Shown: piece by piece, positions 23,061-33,777 of the stretch
How the letters are laid out: the number at the start of each line of letters is the position of its first letter
How positions within the stretch are numbered: the stretch's first letter is position 1
DNA from: Mycobacterium talmoniae
GTDB taxonomy: Bacteria > Actinomycetota > Actinomycetes > Mycobacteriales > Mycobacteriaceae
Assembly: GCA_002967005.1 (NCBI GenBank)
Contig: PPEA01000276.1
Coordinates: 1 to 37,005 of the forward strand
Length of the DNA: 37,005 nt
Direction of reading: 5' to 3'
Position numbers and translations under genes: made by a program
The notes under the pieces: generated by a model
Databases searched by the model: none
Told to the model about the DNA's origin: nothing
Seen by the model: the letters and a program-made list of their open reading frames with translations, nothing else

Positions 23061-23699
23061 CGCCACCCGCGACAGTTCGTCGAACGCCCCGTGCAGGCTC
23101 AGGATGCGGGGCCAATTCGTCGATGGGATCGGGGTGGTCGTCGACCCGCAGGTCACGCAGCACCCCGGTCCACGGGTCCATCGCTGCGGTGCCGATCGCG
23201 ACCAGCAGCGCGGCCGACTGCTGGCCGCGCAGGCGCCGCCGGCGTGTTCGGCGCCGCGCAGCCCGGCCAGCAGCCGGGCCGCGAGATCGCCGTCGGCCTG
23301 CTGGAACCCGTGCAGCGCCGCGTCGAGCACCGCATCGTTGTCCAAGATGTTGCCCAGCACCGCGACATGACCGTCGCTGGCCATCCCGGCCGCGGCCACA
23401 CAGCGTGCCCCGGTGTGCAGCCCGAATCCGCCGGCCGCGTCGAGGTAGCCGATCTGGCGGAGCTCGCGGTCCGGGTCGGCCTGAAGCAGCCGGGCCAGCG
23501 CCTCCTCGGCCGGGATGCCTTGCCGCATCAGGTTTAACCCGCGCGGGCCGTAGGAGCGGTCGGTGATCGCCTGCGTCGCTACCACTCCCACACCGGCTTC
23601 GCCCCACGTCACCATCGCCCCGACCGCCAGGTAGTGCGACTGGGTGGCCACGCCCAGGGCGCCGGTCTTGGGGTCGCGGGCCAGCAGCGAGTACGTCAT
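23061..23699 (-). pseudogene. DUF1028 family protein, frameshifted and fused
   Basis: The N-terminus (MTYSLLARDPKTGALGVATQ, then GVGVVATQAITDRSYGPRGLNLM) is a clear DUF1028 (Ntn-hydrolase-like) signature. The typical second half (QQSAALLVA, then LRDLRVDDHPDPIDELA) lies in another frame between about 23229 and 23113. A missing G near 23229 and an extra C near 23113 explain both shifts; the original frame then resumes with RILSLHGAFDEL. It starts at ATG 23699, overlapping the upstream stop as ATGA, a natural operon junction. Its 3' end is joined to the glycosyltransferase remnant. The family function is poorly known. Confidence 0.65.
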
Positions 23700-23950
23700 C
23701 GCAGCCGCACCATCCGGGTCGTCGAGCTCTCGTCGAGCTCCACCAGATCCGAGCGGGACCGCAGGAAATCGCTGAATGACTTGAACCCCAACGATTTTTC
23801 GCTGAACGACGGGTCCATCCGCTTCATCTGCGCCTTGACCGCCGAGTTGTGCAGCCAGTCCACGTCGTCTTTCTCCAAGCCGATCTGCAGCGCCCGGGTC
23901 AACAACCGGGTGGCGGCGGCCTGCGGGTCCGGCGCCGGCGCGGTCAGCAC
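23696..23950 (-). pseudogene. LOTUS/OST-HTH domain fragment, C-terminal end of another gene
   Basis: About 80 residues (LEKDDVDWLHNSAVKAQMKRM, then DPSFSEKSLGFKSFSDFLRS, ending TTRMVRLR) match the OST-HTH/LOTUS winged-helix module that usually ends NYN-nuclease (limkain-type) proteins. It is not part of any known Pks13. The reading frame runs without a stop from the Pks13 second ACP into this segment; I place the join between about 23930 and 23980. The stop overlaps the DUF1028 ATG (ATGA). The NYN nuclease domain expected upstream is absent, so on its own this is a fragment; as read, it is the C-terminus of a Pks13 chimera. Confidence 0.62.
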
Positions 23951-26900
23951 CGTGTTCGGCGTGGCCCCCGAGAGCATCGCCGCCTGCTCGGCCGCGATCT
24001 CCTCCGCGGTCTGCGTCTTTTGGTGCTCGTGCATCGCCTCGACCTCGTCGCGGTGCTCGACCGCGTACTTGATCAGCTCCTCCACGTTGTACAGGTTCGC
24101 GTCGCGCACCGCGGTCAGCTGGATCGGCGGCAGGTCGAAGTCATACTCGACGCGGTTTTTGATGCGCACCGCCATCAGCGAGTCCAGGCCGAGCTCGATC
24201 AGCGGGACCTCCCACGGCAGGTCCTCGGGCTCGTACCCCATCGCCGCGCCGACGATGGTGCCCAGCCGCTGCGCGACGGTCTCCCCGGAGTCCGGCGACC
24301 ACTTGGCGAAGCTGGCCCCCATCGCCACACCCTGAGTCAGGTTGTCGTGCAGGATCTCCGCGTCCGGTGCGTCCTCCACGGGTGTCGGCGCGGCGGCGGC
24401 CTGCACCGGCGCCGCAACGGCGGTCCCGGCGCCGACCGCGGCGGGCAGCACCGCCGCGGCCCCGCCCCGGCTCACCAGCGCGTCGTAGACAGGGTGAACG
24501 ACTCGTCGACGCGGGCGTGCACCTGCACAGCCGCACCGCCGGGGTGCCGGGTCAGTGTGGTCACCAGCCGGGCACCTTCGCCGGGCACCGCCCGCTGCTC
24601 GGACGCCGTCAGCGTGGCATCCGGAAGCACCTGGGCGGCCGCGGCTTTCACCAACGCGGCCAGGTCGGTGTCGCCGCGCGGCGCGAACTCCCAGACGTGC
24701 CGGCCGTCGGGCAGCGCCACATGCGAGCCCGGGAGCACGCCCGACGCGTCGCCGGTGAACCGCGCGTCCAGCCAATGCTCTTTGCGCTTGAACCGGGTCG
24801 GCGGGATGTCCGCGTAATCCGACGGCCCCTGCGCCCGGCTGAACAGGGTCCGGATGTCCAGGTCGTGGCCGTGCACGAACAGCTGGGCCATCGCCGTGAT
24901 CATCGAGTCGACTTCGTCTTGTTTACGGGCCAGCGTCGCGATGAGCTGCGCGTCGTGCAGCCCGGCGGCCGCGGTGGTCAGCCCGACCTGCATGAGGGCC
25001 ACCGGGTTGGGCGCCAACTCCAAAAACGTGGTGTGCCCGTTGTCGACGGCGTTGCGCACGCCGTGGGTGAAGTAGACCGAGTGCCGCAGCCCCTTCTTCC
25101 AGTAGTCGACGTCGTGGATCGGCTCACCGCCCGGGCGGATGTAGCTGCCCTCGTGCACGGTGGAGAAGTAGCCGCAGTTCAGCGGCATCGGGTGGATGCC
25201 CTGCAGGTCGGCGGTGAACTCGCCGAGCAGCGGGTCCATCTGCGCGGTGTGGCTGGCGCCCTTGGTCTGGAACTTGCGGGCGAACCGGCCCTCGGCCTCA
25301 GCGCGGGCGATGATCGCGTCGACCTGCTCGGGCGGCCCGCCGATCACGGTCTGGTTCGGCGCGGCGTAGACGCAGACCTCCAGGTCGGGGAAGTCGGCGA
25401 AGACGGTCTTGATCTCGTCGGCGGAGTACTCCACCAGCGCCATCAGCCGGATGTACTCGCCGAACAGCATCGCCTCGCCCTCGCCCATCAGCCGGGCGCG
25501 CGGGACGATGATCCGCACGGTGTCGCGCAGCGACAGCCCGCCGGCGAAGTAGGCGGCACCCGGCTCACCCAGCGACTGGCCGATCACCGCGGCCGGCTTG
25601 GCGCCGTGCGCTTTGAGCAGCTCGCCGAGCGCGATCTGGACGGCGAAGATCACCAATTGGACGGCTTCGATGGGGTATTCGACGGTGTCGGCGGTGTAGT
25701 CCACCGCGTCGTCCAGGATCATCTCCAGGATCGAGATCCCGCGCTCGTCTTGGATCAGCGCGTCGATCTTGTCGATCCACTCGGCGAAGATCGGGTCGCG
25801 CAGGTAGAGGCTCTTGCCCATCTTGCGGTGCTGGGCACCGAAGCCGGCCAGCACCCACACCGGACCGTTGGTGACCGGGCCGTCGGCGGCGAACACGTTG
25901 GGCCGCTGCTTGCCCTCGGCGATCGCGCGCAGCCCCTTGATGGCTTCGTCGTGGTCGCGGGCCAGCACCACCGCGCGGGAGCGGCCGTGGTTGCGCCTAG
26001 ACAGCGCCCGCCCGATCGACTCCAGCGACGACGCGCGGCCCTCGGGGCTGTCGATCCAGTCGGCCAGCTCGGCGGCAGCGGCCTTCTTGCGGGAGGTCAA
26101 AAACGCCGAGACCGCCAGCGGGATCAACGGAACCGGCGCCTCGGCGGCCTCCAGTTCGGCCTGCGCAGCTTCTTTGAGCCGCAGCGCCTCCTCGGTCAGG
26201 CCGGGAAGTTCGTACTCCTCTTCAGTCGCCGCAGGCACGGCATCCTCGGCGTCGATGAACTCGCCGTACTCGTCGAACCGCACCCCGCCCACGAGTTCGG
26301 CCGGGGCGGCCTCGGTGGCGGGCTTCTCCGCAACGGGTGCCGGCTCGGGTTCCTTCTCGATCACGTCGCGGGGCAAGACCTCCCGCAGCACCAGGTGCGC
26401 GTTGGCGCCGCCGAAACCGAACCCGGACACCCCGGCGATCGCGTACCCGCTGTAGCGCGGCCAGTCGGTGACGGTGTCGGCCACCTTCAGGTGCTGGCCC
26501 TCGAAGTCGATGTACGGGTTGGGGCCGGCGTAGTTGATCGACGGCGGGATCTTGTTGTGCTGCAACGCCAGCACGATCTTGGCCAGGCTGGCCGCGCCGG
26601 CCGCCGACTCCAGGTGCCCGACATTGGATTTCACCGCGCCCAGCAGCGCCGGCTTGTCGGCGGGCCGACCCCGGCCAACCACCTTGCCCAGCCCCTCGGC
26701 CTCGATCGGGTCACCCAGGATGGTGCCGGTGCCGTGCGCCTCGATGTAGTCCACGGTGCGCGGGTCGATCCCGGCGTTCTTGTAGGCCTTGCGCAGTACG
26801 TCGGCCTGCGCGTCGGGGTTGGGGGCCAACAGCCCGTTGGAGCGGCCGTCGTGGTTGACCGCGCTGCCGGCGATCACGGCCAGGATTTGGTCGCCGTCGC

Positions 26901-28001
26901 GGCGGGCGTCGTCGACCCGTTTGAGCACCAGCATGCCGCCGCCCTCGGAGCGGGCGTAGCCGTCGGCGTCGGAGGAGAAGGATTTGATCCGGCCGTCGGC
27001 GGCCAGCACGCCGCCGACCTCGTCGAAGCCGACCGTCACCAGCGGGGTGGTCAGGGCGTTGACCCCGCCGGCCAGCACCACATCGGCCTCGCCGTTGCGC
27101 AGCGCCTGCACCCCCTGGTGCACGGCCACCATCGAACTCGAACAGGCGGTGTCGACCGCGACCGAGGGGCCATGGAAGTCGTAGAAGTACGACACCCGGT
27201 TGGCCACAATCGAACTCGCATTGCCGGTGATCGCGTACGGGTGCGTGACGCTCGGGTCCGACATCGCCAGGAACTGGTAGTCGGCAAGGGAGGTGCCGAT
27301 GTAGACGCCGACCGATTCGCCGCGCAGGCTCGACGCCGGGATGCGGGCGTGCTCGAGCGCCTCCCAGGTCAGCTCGAGGGCCATCCGCTGCTGCGGGTCG
27401 ATATTGTCGGCCTCCATCTTCGACAGCGCGAAGAACTCGGAGTCAAAGCCCTTGATGTCGGACAGGTAGCCGCCGCGGGTGCGGGCCTTGCCGACCCGCT
27501 CGGCGATCCGCGGGTCGTCGAGGAACTCCGACCAGCGGCCCTCCGGCGGGTCGGTGATGCCGTCGCGGCCCTCCAGCAGCGCCTGCCAGGTCTGCTCGGG
27601 GGTGTTCATGTCGCCGGGGAACCGGGTGGCCAGCCCCACCACCGCGATGTCGGCGACGTCGCGCTCCCGCGACCAGTCTTCGTCGTCGGCGTCCTCGGCC
27701 AGCACCGGTTCACCCTCGACGATCACCGTCGCCAGCGCCTCGATGGTCGGATGCTGGAACGCCACCGTCGCCGACAGGGTCACCCCGGTGAGGTCCTCGA
27801 TGTCGGACGCATCGCCACCGCGTCGCGCGACGACAGGCCCAGCTCCACCATCGGCGCGGTTTCGTTGATGGAGTCCGGCGACTGCCCGGTGGCGTTGGCC
27901 ACCCAGTTGCGCAGCCAGGCCCGCATCTCGGCGACCGTCATGTCGGTACGGGCGCGCTGCGACTCGCTGCTAGCTGCCGAATCCGGTTGCGTGTCAGTCA
28001 T
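23951..28001 (-). pseudogene. pks13: Pks13 mycolate condensase, two frameshifts, thioesterase missing
   Basis: Condensing enzyme that joins the meromycolate and alpha chains. Order seen: ACP1 (MVELGLSSRDAVAM), KS (DTACSSS, then EAHGTGT), AT (GQSLG), ACP2 (IELGLDSLMAVRIKNRVEYD). Two single-base losses break the frame: near 27810 (ATG[G]CGTCC, in ACP1) and near 24490 (CTG[G]TCTAC, after AT; the frame then ends as DESFTLSTTRW). Adding one base at each restores the known Pks13 sequence. After ACP2 and HEHQKTQTAEEIA the usual linker and about 280-residue thioesterase are absent, replaced in frame by a LOTUS segment. accD4, which normally follows, is also absent. The ATG at 28001 has GGGAGG upstream and lies 26 bp after fadD32. 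As written it could not release mycolate onto trehalose, a step essential in mycobacteria, so error or a second copy must be considered. Confidence 0.85.
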
Positions 28002-28027
28002 GGAGAGCCTCCCGGCTGCGTTTTGAT

Positions 28028-29941
28028 CTATTCCGCCTGGTCGGGGAAGGCGTTCGGGGCGGCGGTGCCGCCGCGCAGGCTGCCGTCGATGTAGGCGGTG
28101 CGGCAGGCGCGACGCCCGATCTTGCCGCTGGAGGTCCGCGGAATCGAGCCGGCCGACACCAGCAACACGTCGCGCACGGTCACCCCGTGCCGGACTGCGA
28201 TCGCGGCCCGGATGTCGTCGGCGATCGGCTGGTAGTCGAGCTTGTGCGCCCCCGGCGCCCGCTCGCCGACGATCACCAGCTGCTCGGAGCTGTCCTCCGG
28301 GTCGAACTTGAGGCCGGAGTGCGGGTTATCGAACACCTCGGCCGGCAGCTGGTTGGCCGGCACCGAGAACGCGGCGACATAGCCGACCCGCAGCGCCCGG
28401 CTGGATTCCTGCGCCGAGTACTCCAGGTCCTGCGGGTAGTGGTTACGGCCGTCGACGATGACCAGATCCTTCACCCGGCCGGTGATGTACAGGTCGTCGC
28501 CGTAGAAGGTGCCGTAGTCGCCGGTGCGCACCCACAGCGCGTCGTCGGCCGCCCCCTCCGCGTGCGACGGGCTGGTCCGCGACTTGAGGATGTTTTTAAA
28601 CGTCTCGATGGTCTCTTGTTCCCGGTTCCAGTACCCGGTGCCCATGTTGTTGCCGGCGATCCAGATCTCGCCGACCTGGCCGTCGGGCAGTTCGCTGGCC
28701 GATTCGGCGTCCACGATGACCGCCCACTCGTCCACGCCGATCCGGCCGGCCGACGCCTGCGAGACGGCGTTCGGCGCCTCGGGGTCCACCTCGACGAACC
28801 GGTTCTCGTTGTTCAACGCGTCCCGGTCCACGTGAATGATCTTGGGTTTCTCGTCCATCGGAGTGGTCGAGACGAACAGGGTGGCCTCGGCCAGCCCGTA
28901 GGACGGCTTGATCGCCCGCTCCTGGAAGCCGTACGGCGCAAAGGCTTCGTTGAACTTGCGCAGCGACGCCGCCGACACCGGTTCGCTGCCGTTGAGGATG
29001 GCGTGCACGTTGGAAAGGTCCAGCGGCGGGTCGCCGTCTTTGGGCAGGCCGCGGGCCGCGGCGTGTTCGAACGCGAAGTTGGGGGCCGCCGAGATGGTGC
29101 CGCCGGTCTCCCCCTCCTTGCGCGCCAGCTCCCGGATCCACCGGTAGGGCCGGCGCACGAACGCCGCCGGCGTCATGAACGTGCACTGGTAGCCGATCAC
29201 CGAGGACAGCACGATGGTGATCAGGCCCATGTCGTGGAAGAACGGCAGCCAGGTGACGCCGCGGTCCCCTTCTTTGCCCTCCAGCGCGTGGATGACCTGC
29301 ACCACGTTGGTGGGCAGGTTCAGATGGGTGATCTGCACACCGGTCGGGGTGCGGGTCGAGCCGGAGGTGTACTGCAGGTAGGCGATGGTGTCGGTGTCGG
29401 CCGGCACCCGCTCCCAGGTGGCGCCGACCTCGGCGGGCACCGCGTCGACGGCGATGATGCGGGGCCGATCCTTGGCCGGGCGGCTGCGGAAGAACTTGCG
29501 CACCCCTTCGGCGGAGTCGCTGGTGGTCAGGATCGCCGACGGGGCGCAGTCATCGAGCACCGCGTGCAGCCGGCCCACGTGGCCGGGCTCGGCCGGGTCG
29601 AACAGCGGCACCGCGATCCGGCCGGCGTACAAGGTGCCATAGAACGACACCAGGTAGTCCAGGTTCTGCGCGCACAGGATGGCGACCCGGTCGCCGGGCT
29701 GGGTGACCTGCTGCAGCCGGGCGCCGATGGCTCGGTTGCGGGCGCCGAACTCGGCCCAGGAGATGTCGCGGGCGATGCCGTCGCGCTCGGTGGAGAAATC
29801 CAGGAAGCGGTACGCCAGCTTGTCGCCGCGCACCTTCGCCCACCGTTCGACGGTGTTCACCAGGCTGCCGTTGTCGGGGAACCTGATCTTGCCGTCCTTG
29901 ATGAACGGGTTGTGGTACCCGGATCGGGACCCCATGGCCAT
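28028..29941 (-). CDS. fadD32: Long-chain fatty-acyl-AMP ligase FadD32
   Basis: Activates the very long meromycolic acid as acyl-AMP and loads it on the first ACP of Pks13. At 637 aa it equals the M. tuberculosis length and matches closely throughout ([14 protein letters not shown] at the start, ATP loop [14 protein letters not shown] near residue 186, [40 protein letters not shown], and [20 protein letters not shown] near the end). It starts at ATG 29941 with AGGAG upstream; a second ATG lies two codons on. It is intact although its partner pks13 is broken. The order lipase-fadD32-pks13 is as in other mycobacteria. Confidence 0.97.
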   Translation of the reverse strand: MAMGSRSGYHNPFIKDGKIRFPDNGSLVNTVERWAKVRGDKLAYRFLDFSTERDGIARDISWAEFGARNRAIGARLQQVTQPGDRVAILCAQNLDYLVSFYGTLYAGRIAVPLFDPAEPGHVGRLHAVLDDCAPSAILTTSDSAEGVRKFFRSRPAKDRPRIIAVDAVPAEVGATWERVPADTDTIAYLQYTSGSTRTPTGVQITHLNLPTNVVQVIHALEGKEGDRGVTWLPFFHDMGLITIVLSSVIGYQCTFMTPAAFVRRPYRWIRELARKEGETGGTISAAPNFAFEHAAARGLPKDGDPPLDLSNVHAILNGSEPVSAASLRKFNEAFAPYGFQERAIKPSYGLAEATLFVSTTPMDEKPKIIHVDRDALNNENRFVEVDPEAPNAVSQASAGRIGVDEWAVIVDAESASELPDGQVGEIWIAGNNMGTGYWNREQETIETFKNILKSRTSPSHAEGAADDALWVRTGDYGTFYGDDLYITGRVKDLVIVDGRNHYPQDLEYSAQESSRALRVGYVAAFSVPANQLPAEVFDNPHSGLKFDPEDSSEQLVIVGERAPGAHKLDYQPIADDIRAAIAVRHGVTVRDVLLVSAGSIPRTSSGKIGRRACRTAYIDGSLRGGTAAPNAFPDQAE

Positions 29942-30185
29942 GCCAACTCTCCTGTCACCAAAAATTTTGTGTCGCGGGTCAGCCGCCGGTCGTCATACGC
30001 CGCCTGCGTCGCTCGTCGCGAACCCTAAACCTCACAGATCGTACAGAGGTGTCCGTGCTCGTCGACGGCCATCGACCCGATCGGGGGCGACCACACGTCC
30101 TCTTAAATTTCTCTTAATGTTAAGGGTCGGTGCGGCGCGCACCAAATCAAAAGGTACGGCCTGTTTGGTGACGTTGTGGTAACGC
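29942..30185. promoter_or_regulatory. AT-rich promoter region upstream of fadD32
   Basis: The 244-bp spacer is markedly richer in A and T than its surroundings. It contains the perfect palindrome CTTAA-TG-TTAAG (30113-30124), a nearby CTTAAATTT, and an AAAATTTT-centred inverted repeat near 29957-29972, just before the fadD32 RBS. It is the likely promoter and operator of fadD32-pks13. No experimentally known site is recognised. Confidence 0.5.
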
Positions 30186-31193
30186 TCAGCCGTGCTTGGG
30201 AGTGGGGGCATTGTCGATCAGGCCGTGCGCCCAATCCAGGGTCCACTGGGTGGCGGGTTGCCCGTTCAGGCTCCAGAACTGGGTGGTGGCATACAGGGCG
30301 TGCACCGGCTGGCCGGCGCCGCCGGCCAGGATGTCCAGCGTCCTGGGCAGGTTGGCGATGCTGAACGCCTCCGGCGGGGCGGCGCAGATCAGGTCCCCGG
30401 CACCGCAGATCTCGTTGGTGCGGTCGTTCAGGTCGCCGAACCCGCCCGGCCGCGGCCCGGTCATGGCCAGGCCCAGGCTGGACAGGATCGGCAGGTCGTG
30501 CAGCGTGATCTCGGCGCCCTGTCCCGGCGGGTTGGGGCCGATGTCCTGGCCCACCCCCTCCTGGCGGCGGCCGTCGGCGATCAACGTCACACCGAGCACC
30601 AGATCCTCGTCGACCGGCCCGCGGCCGTTGCCGATGTCGCTGGCGATGTCACCGCCGATCACCGCGCCCTGGGAGAACCCGATCAGCACATAGCTGGTCA
30701 ACGGGCACTTGTCGTTCATCGCGGTCATCGCGTCGATCGTCGCCCGGGTGCCCTCTTTGCGGCTGTCGTTGTAGGACATCTGGTTGTCGGCGGCGAACGG
30801 ATTGTGGAACTGCGCGGTGTAGGGCACGGTGTACGTCGCGAGCCGGCTCTGGTTGAACTGCTCGACGATCGGCCGGGTCACGTTGAGCAACAACGCGTTG
30901 GGGAATTCGACCGGGTCCAGCGGGTTGTTGGTGCGCGACGACTCCCAGGTGCCGGGAATGGAGATCAGCTGCACATCCGGGCAGCTGGCGTCCTGGAACT
31001 CCGGCCGGGGCTTCTTGGGCCGGGGTACCGAGCTGCTCGGCGGGGTGATGCTGGGCGGGACCGCGGCGGGCGGTTCGGGGCGCCGGATCATGATCACCAC
31101 CACCACCACGACCAGCGCCACCACGACGGCCATGGCGATCGCCGCGGCCCAGCCGAGGATGCGGCGCCGTTTGCGCCGAGATTTCTTCGCCAT
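30186..31193 (-). CDS. culp6: Cutinase-like envelope lipase (Rv3802c/Culp6 type)
   Basis: Membrane-anchored cutinase-like phospholipase/thioesterase of 335 aa (336 in M. tuberculosis), essential there and linked to mycolate metabolism. A Lys/Arg-rich start precedes one strong TM helix (about 13-36), then a Pro/Ser linker and the alpha/beta-hydrolase domain. The nucleophile motif is GFSQG with Ser174. Paired cysteines ([22 protein letters not shown]) fit the cutinase fold. I chose ATG 31193 because AGGAG precedes it and the protein then matches family length; the open frame to 31328 is not conserved. It lies upstream of fadD32. Confidence 0.93.
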   Translation of the reverse strand: MAKKSRRKRRRILGWAAAIAMAVVVALVVVVVVIMIRRPEPPAAVPPSITPPSSSVPRPKKPRPEFQDASCPDVQLISIPGTWESSRTNNPLDPVEFPNALLLNVTRPIVEQFNQSRLATYTVPYTAQFHNPFAADNQMSYNDSRKEGTRATIDAMTAMNDKCPLTSYVLIGFSQGAVIGGDIASDIGNGRGPVDEDLVLGVTLIADGRRQEGVGQDIGPNPPGQGAEITLHDLPILSSLGLAMTGPRPGGFGDLNDRTNEICGAGDLICAAPPEAFSIANLPRTLDILAGGAGQPVHALYATTQFWSLNGQPATQWTLDWAHGLIDNAPTPKHG

Positions 31194-31269
31194 GCTCTCC
31201 TGCCGGGGTCTTGGTAGCGCGGCCGCGCCGCGACAGCCCCTCCACGGTACCGACCGACGTTGGGGCGCA

Positions 31270-31328
31270 TTGACTCTGCGTCCACGGCGTGCAGTACTCG
31301 CACTTCTACGCCGTAGGCGCAGAGTCAA
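31270..31328. repeat. 59-bp interrupted palindrome between mpt51 and the lipase gene
   Basis: Outer arms TTGACTCTGCG (31270-31280) and CGCAGAGTCAA (31318-31328) are perfect. Inner arms ACGGCG (31284-31289) and CGCCGT (31309-31314) extend the stem after a 3-nt bulge on each side; the loop is 19 nt. It starts 18 nt beyond the mpt51 stop but has no U-run. It could be an end-of-transcript hairpin or a dispersed palindromic repeat. Confidence 0.65.
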
Positions 31329-31346
31329 CGCCGAACCGGCGGCGCC

Positions 31347-32228
31347 TTAGCGGATCGCCCCGACGATGTCGCCGGACATCGCGCCCAGCTGCGAGCTCCA
31401 CGACCCCCAGCCGTTGTCGCCGCCGGGGAACTCGAAGTGCCCGTTGTGCCCGCCGACGTTGCGATATTGCTGGTAGAAGAACCGGCCGCTGCCGGTCGCG
31501 ATGGCTTCCTGGCCGATCATGGCCGCCGGGTCGCTGGCGCCGCCGGTGGCGTTGAACACCCACACCCGGGTGTTGTTCGCCGCCAGCAGGCCCGCGTGCT
31601 CGTACGGGTCGTGCCACTTCCACCGGCCCAGCTGTGGTGCACCCCACATGCCGTTAGCGTCCACCCCGCCGAATTGCTCCATGCCGGCCAGGATCGGGCC
31701 GTTGGTGGTGGTCCGGGAGACGTCCAGGAAGCCCGACAACGATCCGGCGAAGCCGAACCGGTCGGGGTGGAAGGCCGCCAGCGCCATGGCGCCGTAGCCG
31801 CCCTGGGCGGCGCCGACGGCGGCGTGGCCGCCCGGGGCCAGGCCCTTGTTGGCGGCCAGCCAGTCCGGCAGCTCGCTGGACAGGAAGGTGTCCCACTGCT
31901 TGCTGCCGTCCTGCTCCCAGTTGGTGTACATGCTGAACGCCCCGCCGGCCGGGGCGGCCACCGAGATCCCCTTGCCGGCCAGGGTGTTCATCGCGTTGCC
32001 GACGGTGACCCAGTTGCTGACGTCCGCGCCGGCGTTGAACGGGTCCAGCAGGTACACGGCGTGCGGTCCGCCGGCCAGGAAGGCCACCGGGATATCGCGG
32101 CCCATCGACGGTGAGGGCACCATCAGCGTCTCGTAGGCGGCCTTCGCGGTGCCGGTGGTCACGGCGCACAGCCCCAGCGTCAGCGCGGCAGCGCCGAGCA
32201 CCCGTAGCAGGATCGACTGGCCTCTCAT
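31347..32228 (-). CDS. mpt51: MPT51 / FbpD antigen-85 family protein
   Basis: Secreted alpha/beta-hydrolase-fold protein of 293 aa, the non-catalytic antigen-85 paralogue (Rv3803c, 299 aa). A signal peptide (about 1-30, ending near GTAKA) precedes the mature start AYETLMVPSPSMGRDIPVAF. The position of the antigen-85 nucleophile reads GAAQGG instead of GLSMA, so the catalytic serine is absent, as known for MPT51; fibronectin and carbohydrate binding are reported for the family. The start at 32228 is backed by GAGGTG upstream; the 23 extra codons of the open frame are not conserved. It lies between fbpA and the lipase gene. Confidence 0.94.
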   Translation of the reverse strand: MRGQSILLRVLGAAALTLGLCAVTTGTAKAAYETLMVPSPSMGRDIPVAFLAGGPHAVYLLDPFNAGADVSNWVTVGNAMNTLAGKGISVAAPAGGAFSMYTNWEQDGSKQWDTFLSSELPDWLAANKGLAPGGHAAVGAAQGGYGAMALAAFHPDRFGFAGSLSGFLDVSRTTTNGPILAGMEQFGGVDANGMWGAPQLGRWKWHDPYEHAGLLAANNTRVWVFNATGGASDPAAMIGQEAIATGSGRFFYQQYRNVGGHNGHFEFPGGDNGWGSWSSQLGAMSGDIVGAIR

Positions 32229-32317
32229 ACCCACCTCACTCGTCTTGATTGCCGCACCCCCGCGGCCCCCGCCCCCGCGCAAGGTAGTGAACCACACGCC
32301 GCGGGATCCGAGGGGAG

Positions 32318-32361
32318 AAAACGGTCAACGGCGGCGACCCGTGAAGGTCGCCGCCGTTGAC
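32318..32361 (-). terminator. Intrinsic terminator of fbpA
   Basis: A perfect 16-bp inverted repeat (32324-32339 with 32346-32361, loop of 6) lies 22 nt past the fbpA stop. On the minus strand the stem is followed by CGTTTTCTCC, giving a short U-run. This is a strong rho-independent terminator by mycobacterial standards and separates fbpA from mpt51. Confidence 0.82.
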
Positions 32362-32383
32362 GGTGGTACTGCCGCAGGGGGCG

Positions 32384-33777
<1,394 letters not shown>

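Noticed and set aside
22287-23699. A genuine DUF1028-glycosyltransferase fusion enzyme
   Set aside because: DUF1028 needs two frame changes and the glycosyltransferase lacks its acceptor half, so a functional fusion is unlikely; kept as a finding about the join instead.
24367-28026. 1219-codon open frame on the plus strand opposite pks13
   Set aside because: Antisense shadow of Pks13 codon bias; no recognisable domain.
28187-30028. 613-codon open frame opposite fadD32
   Set aside because: Shadow frame; fadD32 matches its family over full length.
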